From positions 1 to 33,579 of the forward strand of contig CAJMQE010000042.1 in assembly GCA_905215405.1 (NCBI GenBank): a stretch of 33,579 nucleotides of DNA. The letters run 5' to 3'. The notes beneath the pieces were generated by a model. It searched no databases, was not told where the DNA came from, and saw only the letters and a list, made by a program, of their open reading frames with translations. The first letter of the stretch is position 1. The number at the start of each line of letters is the position of its first letter. Positions 15,608 through 24,133 of the stretch are shown in pieces. This DNA is from an uncultured bacterium. Its GTDB lineage: Bacteria; Bacillota; Clostridia; Lachnospirales; Lachnospiraceae. Position numbers and translations under genes: made by a program.

Positions 15608-15691
15608 ATGCAGGTAAAGGGTTTATTCTTAAATTACAAGAAAAACAGAAGACTTATGCAGTATTTCTTTAGAATAAGAGAGCTGGTATAA
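15608..15691 (+). CDS. 27-residue basic microprotein
   Basis: ATG 15608 follows a perfect GAGGAGGTGAG site. The product is basic (LNYKKNRRLMQYFFRIREL). It follows the hydrophobic microprotein by 14 bases. Only the ribosome-binding site and operon position support it as a gene. Confidence 0.4.
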   Translation: MQVKGLFLNYKKNRRLMQYFFRIRELV

Positions 15692-15706
15692 TGAAAGGAG
15701 TTTAAG

Positions 15707-15754
15707 ATGCACAGAATACGGGACAGTCCTAAGTGTCCCGTGCATTACAGATAA
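15707..15754 (+). CDS. Possible 15-residue leader peptide
   Basis: ATG 15707 is preceded by AAAGGAG at 15694-15700 and reads MHRIRDSPKCPVHYR. The reading frame spans a perfect hairpin, GGGACA (15720-15725) with TGTCCC (15734-15739). A second stem follows, CCGCAAGGG (15763-15771) with CCCTCTTGCGG (15798-15808), ending next to the ribosome-binding site of the lipoprotein gene. This fits a regulatory leader but could be chance. Confidence 0.3.
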   Translation: MHRIRDSPKCPVHYR

Positions 15755-15828
15755 ATAGTTCACCGCAAGGGTGGATGGCACGGAACACAAAGCCTGTCCC
15801 TCTTGCGGAGAAGGGATGGGTGATTACT

Positions 15829-16614
15829 ATGAAGAAGATAGGTATTATCTTATTATCCGCAGTACTGGTCTTTTCAATGGCTGCCTGTAATGGTGGTAAG
15901 GAAAAGGCTGATAATCAGACAGAGAAACAGACGGAAAGCGTAAAGCCAACTGAAGAAGCAATGGCAACGGAAGCTGTCACAGAGGTCACAACCGAAGCTG
16001 GAAGCGAAGAGACAGAGAAAGATATTGCCGAGGTTAAAGATTCAGAAGAGAAGACTGATAAAGAAGATAACCAGTCTGCTGATAATGAAACTGCTTCAAA
16101 GCAGGAAGAAAAGCCGGAGCAGAATGACGAGCCAGAACAGAAAGCTCCTGCAAATGGTAATAAGGAAGCTGGTGGAAATCAGAGTAATGCAGGTAATGGT
16201 GGTCAGACTACAGACAGTCCGAAAGACAATGTGAGCAATCCACAGCCTGCATCCGTGGCATACAGTCCACAGAATGTTGTGTCACTTGCAACAGCAAAGT
16301 GTCAGGCAGGAGGGATGATTACTACACAGCAGAATTTACAGAATCATTTGAATGACGGTAGTATCACGCAGGAAGAGTACAATGAGTATTATCCTTACGA
16401 TGGTATGGAAGGCTCTTATTATAGTGTGTTTGTAGAGACAGACCTCAACAAAGCAAGTACCATTGATGGACAGCGGTTATCATCTGAGGATGCAATCGCA
16501 GAATATATTGCAAGTATGTTACTTTTGGAAACAGATCCGGTATTCTACATCAGTTATGATGGAGTTTACACGACAGGCGGCACAGACTATTACGAGTTTC
16601 GATGTCACAGATAA
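15829..16614 (+). CDS. Lipoprotein with acidic low-complexity linker
   Basis: 261 residues from ATG 15829 (GTG 15820 would add three residues). The signal MKKIGIILLSAVLVFSMAAC ends in a lipobox with the lipidated Cys at residue 20. Residues about 23-130 are rich in Glu, Thr, Lys, Asn and Gln and probably unfolded. The folded C-terminal part (about 140-261) contains QNLQNHLNDGSITQEEYNEYYPY and a TDPVFYISYDGVYTTGGTDYYEF end, of unknown function. It should sit on the outer face of the membrane beside the adhesin gene, as expected for element-encoded surface proteins that act in mating contact. A terminator follows. Confidence 0.8.
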   Translation: MKKIGIILLSAVLVFSMAACNGGKEKADNQTEKQTESVKPTEEAMATEAVTEVTTEAGSEETEKDIAEVKDSEEKTDKEDNQSADNETASKQEEKPEQNDEPEQKAPANGNKEAGGNQSNAGNGGQTTDSPKDNVSNPQPASVAYSPQNVVSLATAKCQAGGMITTQQNLQNHLNDGSITQEEYNEYYPYDGMEGSYYSVFVETDLNKASTIDGQRLSSEDAIAEYIASMLLLETDPVFYISYDGVYTTGGTDYYEFRCHR

Positions 16615-16638
16615 ATAAAAACGAATAGAAGCAGAAGG

Positions 16639-16679
16639 AAGAAAGATGTAAGCCATAAACTTATGTCTTTCTTTTTTTA
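16639..16679 (+). terminator. Terminator after the lipoprotein gene
   Basis: AAGAAAGA-GTAAG pairs with CTTA-TCTTTCTT and ends in T7. The next gene begins only 27 bases later, so it may be an attenuator for the adhesin gene rather than an operon end. Confidence 0.75.
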
Positions 16680-16705
16680 TGCGTAAATTAAGGAGGAAAG
16701 AGCAC

Positions 16706-19700
16706 ATGAAACAGAAACTAAAGCGTTTTATGGCAGGATTTATGGCTATGCTCACACTGGTTGGAACACTCTTTACGAATGGTACAACAGCATTTGCAGC
16801 CAGTCCGCAGGCAAATATTGCGTTCTGGAATGCATCAGTCAAAAATTCCGGAGAAGTAAGTGAGCTGAAGCCCGGATTTAATCATGGCAAGATTCTGTAT
16901 TCAATTCTTGACGGAAATTCGGCATATTGTATGAATTTCGGATTAAGAGCAGATGGCGGTCAGCTTATGAACAGCTATGATGATGCGAGCACATCAATGT
17001 CAGCACAGCAGAGAAAGCTTTTAAGTTACTGCCTTTATTATGGTTTTAACAGTACAGAAGTAAAAGCACCAAGCAACAGCCAGTGTGATGAATATATCGC
17101 AACACAGGCAATGGTATGGGTTATTGTAGCAGATATTTTTGGAACCGGAAGCGGTGATTCGGCAGCGAGAAAGCTCTGTAACACAGCACCAAGTCCTGAT
17201 TCTTCATACAGCTATTATGAGAGGCTCAGAGACAATATCAGCAGTTCCTACAATGCAACGCTTCCAAGTTTTGCATCACGCAGAACCAGTGAGGCACCAA
17301 CTTATGAGTTGAAGTGGAATGAATCAAATCAGAGATTTGAAACAACATTATCTGACAGCAATGGTGTCCTATCAGACTTTGATTTTGGCATCAGTGGATA
17401 TTCTGTTGATAAGAATGGCAACAGTATTACAATCTCTTCAACGAGTGTGAATACTACAGCTACAACAGGGACATTCACATCCAATGCTGGCAAGGTTGAG
17501 ACAACATCAAGCTGTGTATTCTGGCTTACAGGAAAGAGCGGATATCAGGAGTTTATTTCTGAAAGACCGACAGCAGATCCTATCAAAGCCTATATCAAGG
17601 TCAAGACAGAGAACATCGGATATGGTGAGCTTACAAAGACAGACGAGTCAAGCGGAGTGAAGCTTTCCGGTGCTGTCTATGGAATCTATTCTGACAGCGG
17701 ATGCACAAACAGAGTACAGACCATGACAACAGATGGAAACGGATATGCAAAGTCAGCTGCACTTGTCGCAGGCACTTATTATGTAAAAGAGATTACCGCA
17801 CCAAAGGGATATGTCCTTTCCGGTAAAGTTCATACACTTACTGTAAAAGCAGGACAGACAACGGGAATCTCTGCAACAGATAAAGAGCAGCTTGGAGCAA
17901 TCACAATCTATAAAGAGGGTGAGGTGCTTGGCTCATGGAATGGAAGCAATTTCACTTATGAGAAAAAGAAGCTTTCCGGAGCAACCTTTAAGGTAACTGC
18001 CGGAGCAGATATCTATAAGGCAGATGGTACAAAGGTGTATAGTGCTGGCGATGTTGTGGCAGAAAGCCTTACAACAGGAACTGACGGACAGGTGGTATTA
18101 TCTGACCTTCATCTTGGAACTTATGTGGTAACTGAGATTAAGAGCATTGACGGGTATACAATCAATACCACACCTCAGACAGTAGCAGTTGAGTATAAGG
18201 ACCAGACTGTGACAGTACAGTATGAATCAACTACGATTGAGAATACAAGACAGAAAGCGGATGTATCTGTCGTAAAGCAGGACTCTGACACAGAGAATCC
18301 TCTTGATGGTGGCAAGTACACACTTTATGCCGGAAATGACATCAAAAACTATGCCGGACAGGTTATTGTGACAAAGGGTACAGCTCTTGAGACAGTAACT
18401 ACAGGTGAGGACGGAAAGGCAAGCTACAGCGTGGATCTGCCAATCTCTAACGGATATTATATCCAAGAGACACAGGCACCATATGCGTATATCAGAAACA
18501 GTAAAGATGTTTACAGCTTCAATTTCAATGTATTACCTGAAACACAGGCAAAGGCATCATTCAGTCACACATTTGTAAATGACAGAACTACAGCAAAGAT
18601 TCATATCTACAAGGTAGACAAGGAATCAGGCAAGGCAGTTGCCCAGGGAGATGCAAGCCTTGAAGGTGCAGTTTACGGTCTTTATGCAAGGGAAACAATC
18701 AACCACCCGGACGGAGCAACAGGTGTTATGTTCAATGCCGGAGACCTTGTGGCAACACTTATTACAGACGAGAAGGGCGAAGCTGAGGTAAACAACCTTT
18801 ATCTTGGCAAGTATTATGTAAAGGAAATCACACCTTCTGAGGGCTACCTTTTAGACGAAGAGGAGCATGATGTAGTATGCGACTATGAGGGAGACCTTGT
18901 AGCAGAGGTATCAAGAAGCACAACCTCAGCAGAGCAGGTCATCAAGCAGCCATTCCAGCTTATCAAGGTATCTGACAATGGCGATGATACTGAAGCAGGA
19001 CTGCTTGCAGGTGCAGAGTTCACAGCTTATTTGAAATCATCTTTACCTGTAAAGGCAGATGGAAGTTATGACTTTGATAAGGCAACTCCGGTAGTAATCG
19101 GGGAAAACGGAGCAACAACAATCACATCAGATGACAAGGGACATGCAGTTTCCATTGCAATTCCTTATGGAACTTATGTGGTAGTTGAGTCAAAGACTCC
19201 GCATAACATGAAGACAATCAAGCCATTTGAGGTAAAAATCAGCGAGAATCATCCTGACAAGCCTCAGACATGGAGAGTGTTCCTTGACAGGGAGTTTACT
19301 GCAAAGCTTCGTGTAATCAAGAAGGATTCCGATACAAAGCAGACAGTGCTTGTGCCAAATGCAGAGTTTAAAATCTTCAATATTGATAAGGACGAATATG
19401 TGAAGCAGTACACAACTTATCCGTCAAAGGTAGAGCATACTTCATTCTTTACTGATGAGGACGGAGATTTAATCTTACCGGAGGCACTGAAAATCGGTAA
19501 CTACCGCATTGAGGAAGTATCTGCACCATTTGGATATGTTGTAAATGATAAGTATGTCAACATCTCTGTTGATACTGATACTGCATTTGAGACAGATGGT
19601 GATACAAATGATGCAATCATTACTGTGGAATATTCCGATGCCCCTGCAGTCGGAGAGCTGACTGTAGAAAAGAAGGGAGAGGTACTTGACGGATTCAAGG

Positions 19701-19810
19701 GTGGACTTCTTACAAGCTCATATGAGAAAGAGTTTGTTTATAAGGAAAAACTTTGTTGTTCAGTTCGCATTCAGAAGCGGCAGCAAGGAAGATACGATTT
19801 CTCTTATTGA
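16706..19810 (+). CDS. Thioester (TQXA) plus SpaA-repeat surface adhesin, C-terminally truncated
   Basis: 1034 residues from ATG 16706 (AAGGAGG ahead). Signal peptide to about residue 32, then a thioester domain with the pair of residues that form the covalent bond: Cys in SAYCMNFG and Gln in ATQAMVWVI. At least six SpaA/Cna-B-type domains follow, each ending in a Glu-containing motif (YVKEITAPKGY, YVVTEI, YYIQETQAP, YYVKEITPSEGY, YVVVESK, YRIEEVSAPFGY) expected to form isopeptide bonds. The last domain breaks off after KEFVYKE; the final 20 or so residues are in the frame-shifted start of the next gene. No LPXTG signal or membrane anchor remains, so the product would be secreted or lost. It probably once mediated cell contact in conjugation. 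Confidence 0.8.
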   Translation: MKQKLKRFMAGFMAMLTLVGTLFTNGTTAFAASPQANIAFWNASVKNSGEVSELKPGFNHGKILYSILDGNSAYCMNFGLRADGGQLMNSYDDASTSMSAQQRKLLSYCLYYGFNSTEVKAPSNSQCDEYIATQAMVWVIVADIFGTGSGDSAARKLCNTAPSPDSSYSYYERLRDNISSSYNATLPSFASRRTSEAPTYELKWNESNQRFETTLSDSNGVLSDFDFGISGYSVDKNGNSITISSTSVNTTATTGTFTSNAGKVETTSSCVFWLTGKSGYQEFISERPTADPIKAYIKVKTENIGYGELTKTDESSGVKLSGAVYGIYSDSGCTNRVQTMTTDGNGYAKSAALVAGTYYVKEITAPKGYVLSGKVHTLTVKAGQTTGISATDKEQLGAITIYKEGEVLGSWNGSNFTYEKKKLSGATFKVTAGADIYKADGTKVYSAGDVVAESLTTGTDGQVVLSDLHLGTYVVTEIKSIDGYTINTTPQTVAVEYKDQTVTVQYESTTIENTRQKADVSVVKQDSDTENPLDGGKYTLYAGNDIKNYAGQVIVTKGTALETVTTGEDGKASYSVDLPISNGYYIQETQAPYAYIRNSKDVYSFNFNVLPETQAKASFSHTFVNDRTTAKIHIYKVDKESGKAVAQGDASLEGAVYGLYARETINHPDGATGVMFNAGDLVATLITDEKGEAEVNNLYLGKYYVKEITPSEGYLLDEEEHDVVCDYEGDLVAEVSRSTTSAEQVIKQPFQLIKVSDNGDDTEAGLLAGAEFTAYLKSSLPVKADGSYDFDKATPVVIGENGATTITSDDKGHAVSIAIPYGTYVVVESKTPHNMKTIKPFEVKISENHPDKPQTWRVFLDREFTAKLRVIKKDSDTKQTVLVPNAEFKIFNIDKDEYVKQYTTYPSKVEHTSFFTDEDGDLILPEALKIGNYRIEEVSAPFGYVVNDKYVNISVDTDTAFETDGDTNDAIITVEYSDAPAVGELTVEKKGEVLDGFKGGLLTSSYEKEFVYKEKLCCSVRIQKRQQGRYDFSY

Positions 19811-20078
19811 AGCATTGGCACATTCAGCGGATAAGGCTGAGTCGGGCGAGATTATGGTCACATACAGGGCTAAATATGATATGAAGCCTGCATGGGTGGA
19901 ACAGGTGGAAAACCTGCTTGTGGCACTTGAAATGTACCGTATCGAGGAGGAAAAAGCAATCAATCATCTGGCAGATATTTTGACTGCTTATGGTATTGAT
20001 GTATCAGCCGAGGAAATCCGTACAACAGAGACAGAAACACTTAAAACAACAGTCAGAGAGAAAGTGGAGGTGCGATAA
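19722..20078 (+). pseudogene. 5'-truncated remnant of a gene upstream of PcfB
   Basis: An open frame runs across the adhesin end and encodes a soluble helical protein (NFVVQFAFRSGSKEDTISLIEALAHS, AWVEQVENLLVALEMYRIEEEKAINHL, ending VREKVEVR). ATG 19722 is a possible start but has no good ribosome-binding site, and its first residues (MRKSLFIRK) are the adhesin's sequence in another frame. So the real 5' end seems lost in the deletion that truncated the adhesin. The frame remains intact to the stop, which overlaps the PcfB start (TAATG). It might still be made by reinitiation. Family not recognised. Confidence 0.5.
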
Positions 20079-21196
20079 TGGCAGAAGAGATTCAGGAAGC
20101 GGTGCAGATCATCCGTGTTGCTTATGATGGCATTGAGATTGCCATGAAGGTAGGAAGTGGCGGAATAGCTGCCATGCAGAAGGCAATAGATTTCTTAAAA
20201 GGGATGCTTGATTATGAGAAGTCACTTGGCAAAACATCCATGAGAAAGCTGCTCTTAAAGGGCGGCGATTTACAGGTGTTGCAGTTTAATACCGAAGATA
20301 TGAAAAAGGTCGAAAAGATGGCAAAGAAGTATGGAATCCTGTATTCGGTACTTCCGGACTGTAACAGGAAAGACGGACTGAGTGAGGTTATCTTCCATAC
20401 TGAGGCAGTTCCTCGTGTGAATATGATGATACAGAAACTCAAGTTTGGCAAGATTGCCACATTTGACGATTATCTGAAGAATGGAGATGAAAAATCACTT
20501 GGCAAGCTGATGGATTTTTTGAAGAAACAGCAGGGAAACGAGAAAAGCCACACGATAGAAGGGGATAGGGTTAATTCCGCTATTGACGGACTGATTGAAA
20601 AGGTAGGAATGTTTGCAATGGAAAAGAAAGCTATCAGTGTGGATCAGGTCAAGGAGAATTTCAGTATCAATGGTGAGCAGGCTGAAAGTGTTATCAGACA
20701 GCTTGAGACAATCGGTGTGCTTGGCAGCAAGAATGAAGATGGCACCCATACAGTAATGATGGACAAAGATGCATTTATCAATCGTGTCAGAGGTTATCAG
20801 GACCTTGCTGAGAGAATGAGGGCAGTTGCAGCATCAAAGAATGCGAACCTGTCAGATGTGACTATCAGCAAGAAGCTGATTATTGAAGAAAATGACCATG
20901 CTGTTAAGACCAGAGTTCCCGGCACATGGGGAGAAGAGGTAAGATATGTATGGCTCCGTAAGGAAAACATCATGGAGATTCATGGCGGAAAGACAATGCT
21001 TACCTTCCTTGATTCAACCAAGGATTATAAGCTTTACGATGAGCAGAATCGTGTGGTGACAACCCAGAAAGGAACCGAGCTTTATACTCACTACGACAAG
21101 GTGGAATCATCTGTCAGGGAGCGTTACGAGAAAGTGCAGAAGCAGCAGAAAAAGACCACACAGAAGAAAACTGTTACCACAAAGAAAGCGAGGTAG
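20078..21196 (+). CDS. pcfB: PcfB-family conjugation protein (DUF3801)
   Basis: 372 residues; ATG 20078 overlaps the preceding stop. The N-terminal half (about 1-165) matches the PcfB/DUF3801 pattern (VRVNMMIQKL-like FHTEAVPRVNMMIQKLKFG, EVIFHTEAV). A winged-helix-like part follows (about 175-240: EKKAISVDQVKENFSINGEQAESVIRQLETIGVLG), then a basic C-terminal tail (QKKTTQKKTVTTKK). PcfB of plasmid pCF10 and its relatives work next to the VirD4 coupling protein in DNA processing. Here too the VirD4 gene follows after six bases. Confidence 0.8.
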   Translation: MAEEIQEAVQIIRVAYDGIEIAMKVGSGGIAAMQKAIDFLKGMLDYEKSLGKTSMRKLLLKGGDLQVLQFNTEDMKKVEKMAKKYGILYSVLPDCNRKDGLSEVIFHTEAVPRVNMMIQKLKFGKIATFDDYLKNGDEKSLGKLMDFLKKQQGNEKSHTIEGDRVNSAIDGLIEKVGMFAMEKKAISVDQVKENFSINGEQAESVIRQLETIGVLGSKNEDGTHTVMMDKDAFINRVRGYQDLAERMRAVAASKNANLSDVTISKKLIIEENDHAVKTRVPGTWGEEVRYVWLRKENIMEIHGGKTMLTFLDSTKDYKLYDEQNRVVTTQKGTELYTHYDKVESSVRERYEKVQKQQKKTTQKKTVTTKKAR

Positions 21197-21202
21197 CAGC
21201 CT

Positions 21203-23398
21203 ATGCAGACAACAAAGAAAAAGCCGTCACTGATATTCATTCTTGTGGGTGCAGTGTTAGCAGGGTATCTTGGTTATCTGATAAATGGTGCGTGGACGGA
21301 AGGGATTGCCTTTAATGAATTTATGGACAGATTCAATGAAGTATGTGCTGTTCCCTTTGCCAACTATTACAATTCCAATACAGTAAAAGCAGTAGCCATT
21401 GCATTAGGTATCTATGCGATGGCTATTGTCATGTACTACACCAGTCAGAGAAACTATATGCCCGGTAAGGAGTTTGGTACGGCAAGATTTGAAAATCCGA
21501 AGCAGGTCAACAAGATACTTGCAGATAAGGATGAGAATTTCAACCGGATACTCAGCCAGAATGTGAAGATGTCGCTGGATTTCAGAAGGCTCAAGCTCAA
21601 TGGAAATATCCTTATCTGTGGTGGTTCCGGAGCAGGAAAGACATTTTATGAAGTAAAGCCGAATCTTATGCAGATGCCGCATAACTGTTCCTTTATCTGT
21701 ACCGATCCAAAGGGAGAAATCCTTAGAAGCTGCGGGCAGATGTTAAAAAATAACGGATATAACCTGAAAGTCATTAATCTGTTAGAGATGGATAAATCAG
21801 ACTGTTACAATCCATTTTCCTATATCAGAGAGGAAACAGATGTGGTCAAGCTGATTACAAACCTTATCAGCAATACGACACCAAAGGGAGCGACACCAAG
21901 TGATCCGTTCTGGGAAAAGGCGGAAGGATTGTTCTTACAGGCTATCTTTTATTATGTGTGGCTGGAGGTACAGCCGGCAAAGAGAAACTTTGAGACAGTA
22001 CTTAAACTTCTTGGAGAAGCAGAGGTTACAGAGCAGGGGAAGGCATCAAAGCTGGATGTGCGTATGAAGTTTTTAGAGGAAAGTTCCCCACTTGGAGCCA
22101 ATCATCCGGCAGTCAAGCAGTACAACAAATGTATGAGAGGTGCAGGAGATACAGTCCGTTCCATTATCATAAGTGCCAACTCAAGACTTGCATTTCTTGA
22201 GAATAAGCAGGTTTTACGACTACTCTCAAAAGATGAGCTTAATCTGTCCGATATCGGTATTGGAGTAAATGGGGATGGTGAGACAAAGACAGCACTGTTT
22301 TGTGTAATCCCGGATAGTGATAAATCCTATAACTTTATTATCGGTATGTTATACACGCAGATATTTCAGGAATTGTACTATCAGGCAGACTTTAATTGTG
22401 GTGGAAGGCTGCCAATCCATGTGACATTTATGTTAGATGAATTTGCGAATGTCGCATTGCCAGATGACTTCTGTTCACTGTTATCGACAATGCGAAGCCG
22501 TGAGATTTCAAGTATTATCATTATTCAGAACTTTGCCCAGTTAAAAGCACTTTTTAAAGATACCTGGGAGACAATTCCCGGCAACTGCGATACTTTCATA
22601 TATCTTGGTGGAAATGAGCAGAGTACACATAAGTATGTGTCTGAGTTGCTTGGAAAAGGTACGATTGATAAGAAGTCAAGTGGAGAGACAAAGGGCAGAC
22701 AGGGAAGCTCATCAAGGAATTATGATGTGTTAGGAAGAGAATTGTTTACACCCGATGAAGTCAGAAAGCTGGATAACAAAAAGTGTATTATCTTTATCCG
22801 TGGTTTTAATCCTATCATGGATAATAAGTTTATACCATTCAATCATCCGATGTTTAACCAGACGGCAGATGGTAAGGGAAAACCATATGTTCATCAGATA
22901 AGAGGAACGGATAATCTTATCGGTCCGCCATTTGAGATTCTTTCAGACAAGGCAGTTAAGTATTATGAAAAGCTGAAGGATAAGGGCGAGAATGTGTATA
23001 TAGATTCTCTTACCTATGAGCAGTTTATGATGCTTGGTGATGCGGAATTAAGCAGAAGATTCTCCATGCAGGATGAAGCAGAGCAGAAAGCAAAGATTGA
23101 CAGGGAACAGGCAAATGAGCTTGAGTATGTCGATGAATCGCAGAAGTCGGAAGCAACAGAAAGTGCCAATGCTTCTAGTGGAAGTGCTGGTGCTAAACCT
23201 GTAAGGAATCCTGAGAGGGAAAAGCCTAAATGGGAGGATACCATCACAAATCGAATGCTGCACTGGTCGTATACACCGGAGCAGAAAGAGGAAGTGAAGA
23301 AAGCACTTGCCGCAGGAGTTCCGAAAGCAACGATTCTTACTTACTTCTATCCTGAGGTTACTGTGGAGAAGATGAGTTCATATCGGAAGAAGCATTAA
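21203..23398 (+). CDS. VirD4/TraG-family type IV coupling protein
   Basis: 731 residues. Two N-terminal membrane helices (about 8-28 and 55-78) anchor a cytoplasmic ATPase. Walker A is GGSGAGKT near 140-147 and Walker B is VTFMLDEFANV near 410; the STMRSREISSIIIIQ segment follows. Such proteins bind the relaxase-DNA complex and feed it to the secretion channel. A Glu/Ser/Ala-rich linker (about 620-670) leads to a C-terminal helical module (ITNRMLHWSYTPEQKEEVKKAL). Directly downstream of pcfB. All ATPase motifs are intact, so this part looks functional. Confidence 0.92.
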   Translation: MQTTKKKPSLIFILVGAVLAGYLGYLINGAWTEGIAFNEFMDRFNEVCAVPFANYYNSNTVKAVAIALGIYAMAIVMYYTSQRNYMPGKEFGTARFENPKQVNKILADKDENFNRILSQNVKMSLDFRRLKLNGNILICGGSGAGKTFYEVKPNLMQMPHNCSFICTDPKGEILRSCGQMLKNNGYNLKVINLLEMDKSDCYNPFSYIREETDVVKLITNLISNTTPKGATPSDPFWEKAEGLFLQAIFYYVWLEVQPAKRNFETVLKLLGEAEVTEQGKASKLDVRMKFLEESSPLGANHPAVKQYNKCMRGAGDTVRSIIISANSRLAFLENKQVLRLLSKDELNLSDIGIGVNGDGETKTALFCVIPDSDKSYNFIIGMLYTQIFQELYYQADFNCGGRLPIHVTFMLDEFANVALPDDFCSLLSTMRSREISSIIIIQNFAQLKALFKDTWETIPGNCDTFIYLGGNEQSTHKYVSELLGKGTIDKKSSGETKGRQGSSSRNYDVLGRELFTPDEVRKLDNKKCIIFIRGFNPIMDNKFIPFNHPMFNQTADGKGKPYVHQIRGTDNLIGPPFEILSDKAVKYYEKLKDKGENVYIDSLTYEQFMMLGDAELSRRFSMQDEAEQKAKIDREQANELEYVDESQKSEATESANASSGSAGAKPVRNPEREKPKWEDTITNRMLHWSYTPEQKEEVKKALAAGVPKATILTYFYPEVTVEKMSSYRKKH

Positions 23399-23407
23399 AT
23401 GATATCG

Positions 23408-23442
23408 CATAGGCACAGGAAATGTGGTATACTGTGCCTATG
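23408..23442 (+). terminator. Perfect 11-bp hairpin downstream of VirD4, overlapping a -10-like element
   Basis: CATAGGCACAG (23408-23418) pairs exactly with CTGTGCCTATG (23432-23442), then TAAAAAG; there is no T-run, so termination is uncertain. The loop and right arm hold TGG-TATACT (23425-23433), an extended -10 promoter-like element that could start the yjdF riboswitch transcript. Confidence 0.45.
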
Positions 23443-23461
23443 TAAAAAGAATGTGTTTTAC

Positions 23462-23625
23462 AAATCGGAATTGACCGAATAAGTTAATCGTGCCATATGG
23501 CTTGATTATAAATACAAAGATAAAAACGCAATGTACATTAAAAATGTACTAGAGCTGGTAGGTAGCCCAGCCGTCCTATGCAAATAGGGTAAGTAACCTG
23601 CCCCTCCGGGTTGTCCATTCTTTGT
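23462..23625 (+). promoter_or_regulatory. yjdF (azaaromatic-sensing) riboswitch
   Basis: The leader carries the conserved blocks of the yjdF RNA motif as I know it: GAATAAGTTAATCGTGCC near the 5' end and GGTAGGTAGCCCAGCC ... AGGGTAAGTAACCTGCCCC near the 3' end, directly upstream of a yjdF gene. The class binds many azaaromatic compounds. No terminator follows. Instead UUGUCCAU (23611-23618) is complementary to AUGGACAA at the start codon (23651-23658), and CCUCC (23603-23607) to GGAGG (23639-23643), which suggests control of translation initiation. Confidence 0.85.
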
Positions 23626-23650
23626 TCAATTCATTTTAGGAGGGATTCTT

Positions 23651-24067
23651 ATGGACAAAGCAAGTGGAAAACTGACGGTATATTTTGAAGAACCATTTTG
23701 GGTAGGTGTATTTGAACGTATTGAAGATGGTAAACTATCTGTGGCGAAGGTAACATTTGGTGCAGAACCAAAGGATTACGAAGTGCAGGAATATATTCAA
23801 AAATACTATTTTAGTTTGAAATTCAGTCCGGCTGTTGATACTGTTGTAAAAGATATAAAAAGAAATCCCAAAAGGATGCAACGTGAAGCGAAAAAACAGA
23901 TGCAGGAAACAAGCATCGGCACAAAATCGCAGCAGGCATTGAAATTACAGCAGGAACAGAATAAACAGGAGCGTAAAGTGAGGAGCCGTGAGAAAAAAGA
24001 AGCGGACGAACTGCGAATGTTTGAACTGAAACAGCAAAAGAAAAGAGAAAAGCATAGGGGACATTAG
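23651..24067 (+). CDS. yjdF: YjdF-family protein (DUF2992)
   Basis: 138 residues from ATG 23651 (AGGAGGG ahead). The N-terminal half (KLTVYFEEPFWVGVFERIEDGKLSVAKVTFGAEP, then VQEYIQKYYFSLKFSP) is the family signature; the C-terminal half (about 75-138) is a very basic helix (QREAKKQMQE, KQERKVRSREKKEADELRM). Family function is unknown, but its usual riboswitch senses azaaromatics, so a role in tolerance to such compounds is likely. Unlike the chromosomal copies known in other Firmicutes, this one sits inside a conjugative element, between the coupling protein and the cargo genes. Confidence 0.85.
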   Translation: MDKASGKLTVYFEEPFWVGVFERIEDGKLSVAKVTFGAEPKDYEVQEYIQKYYFSLKFSPAVDTVVKDIKRNPKRMQREAKKQMQETSIGTKSQQALKLQQEQNKQERKVRSREKKEADELRMFELKQQKKREKHRGH

Positions 24068-24133
24068 TCCCTTGGGCTTTTGCTCAAATTCCAATTTTTG
24101 AAACTGAGAAATCAGAATTTGTAGGTGCGATTG

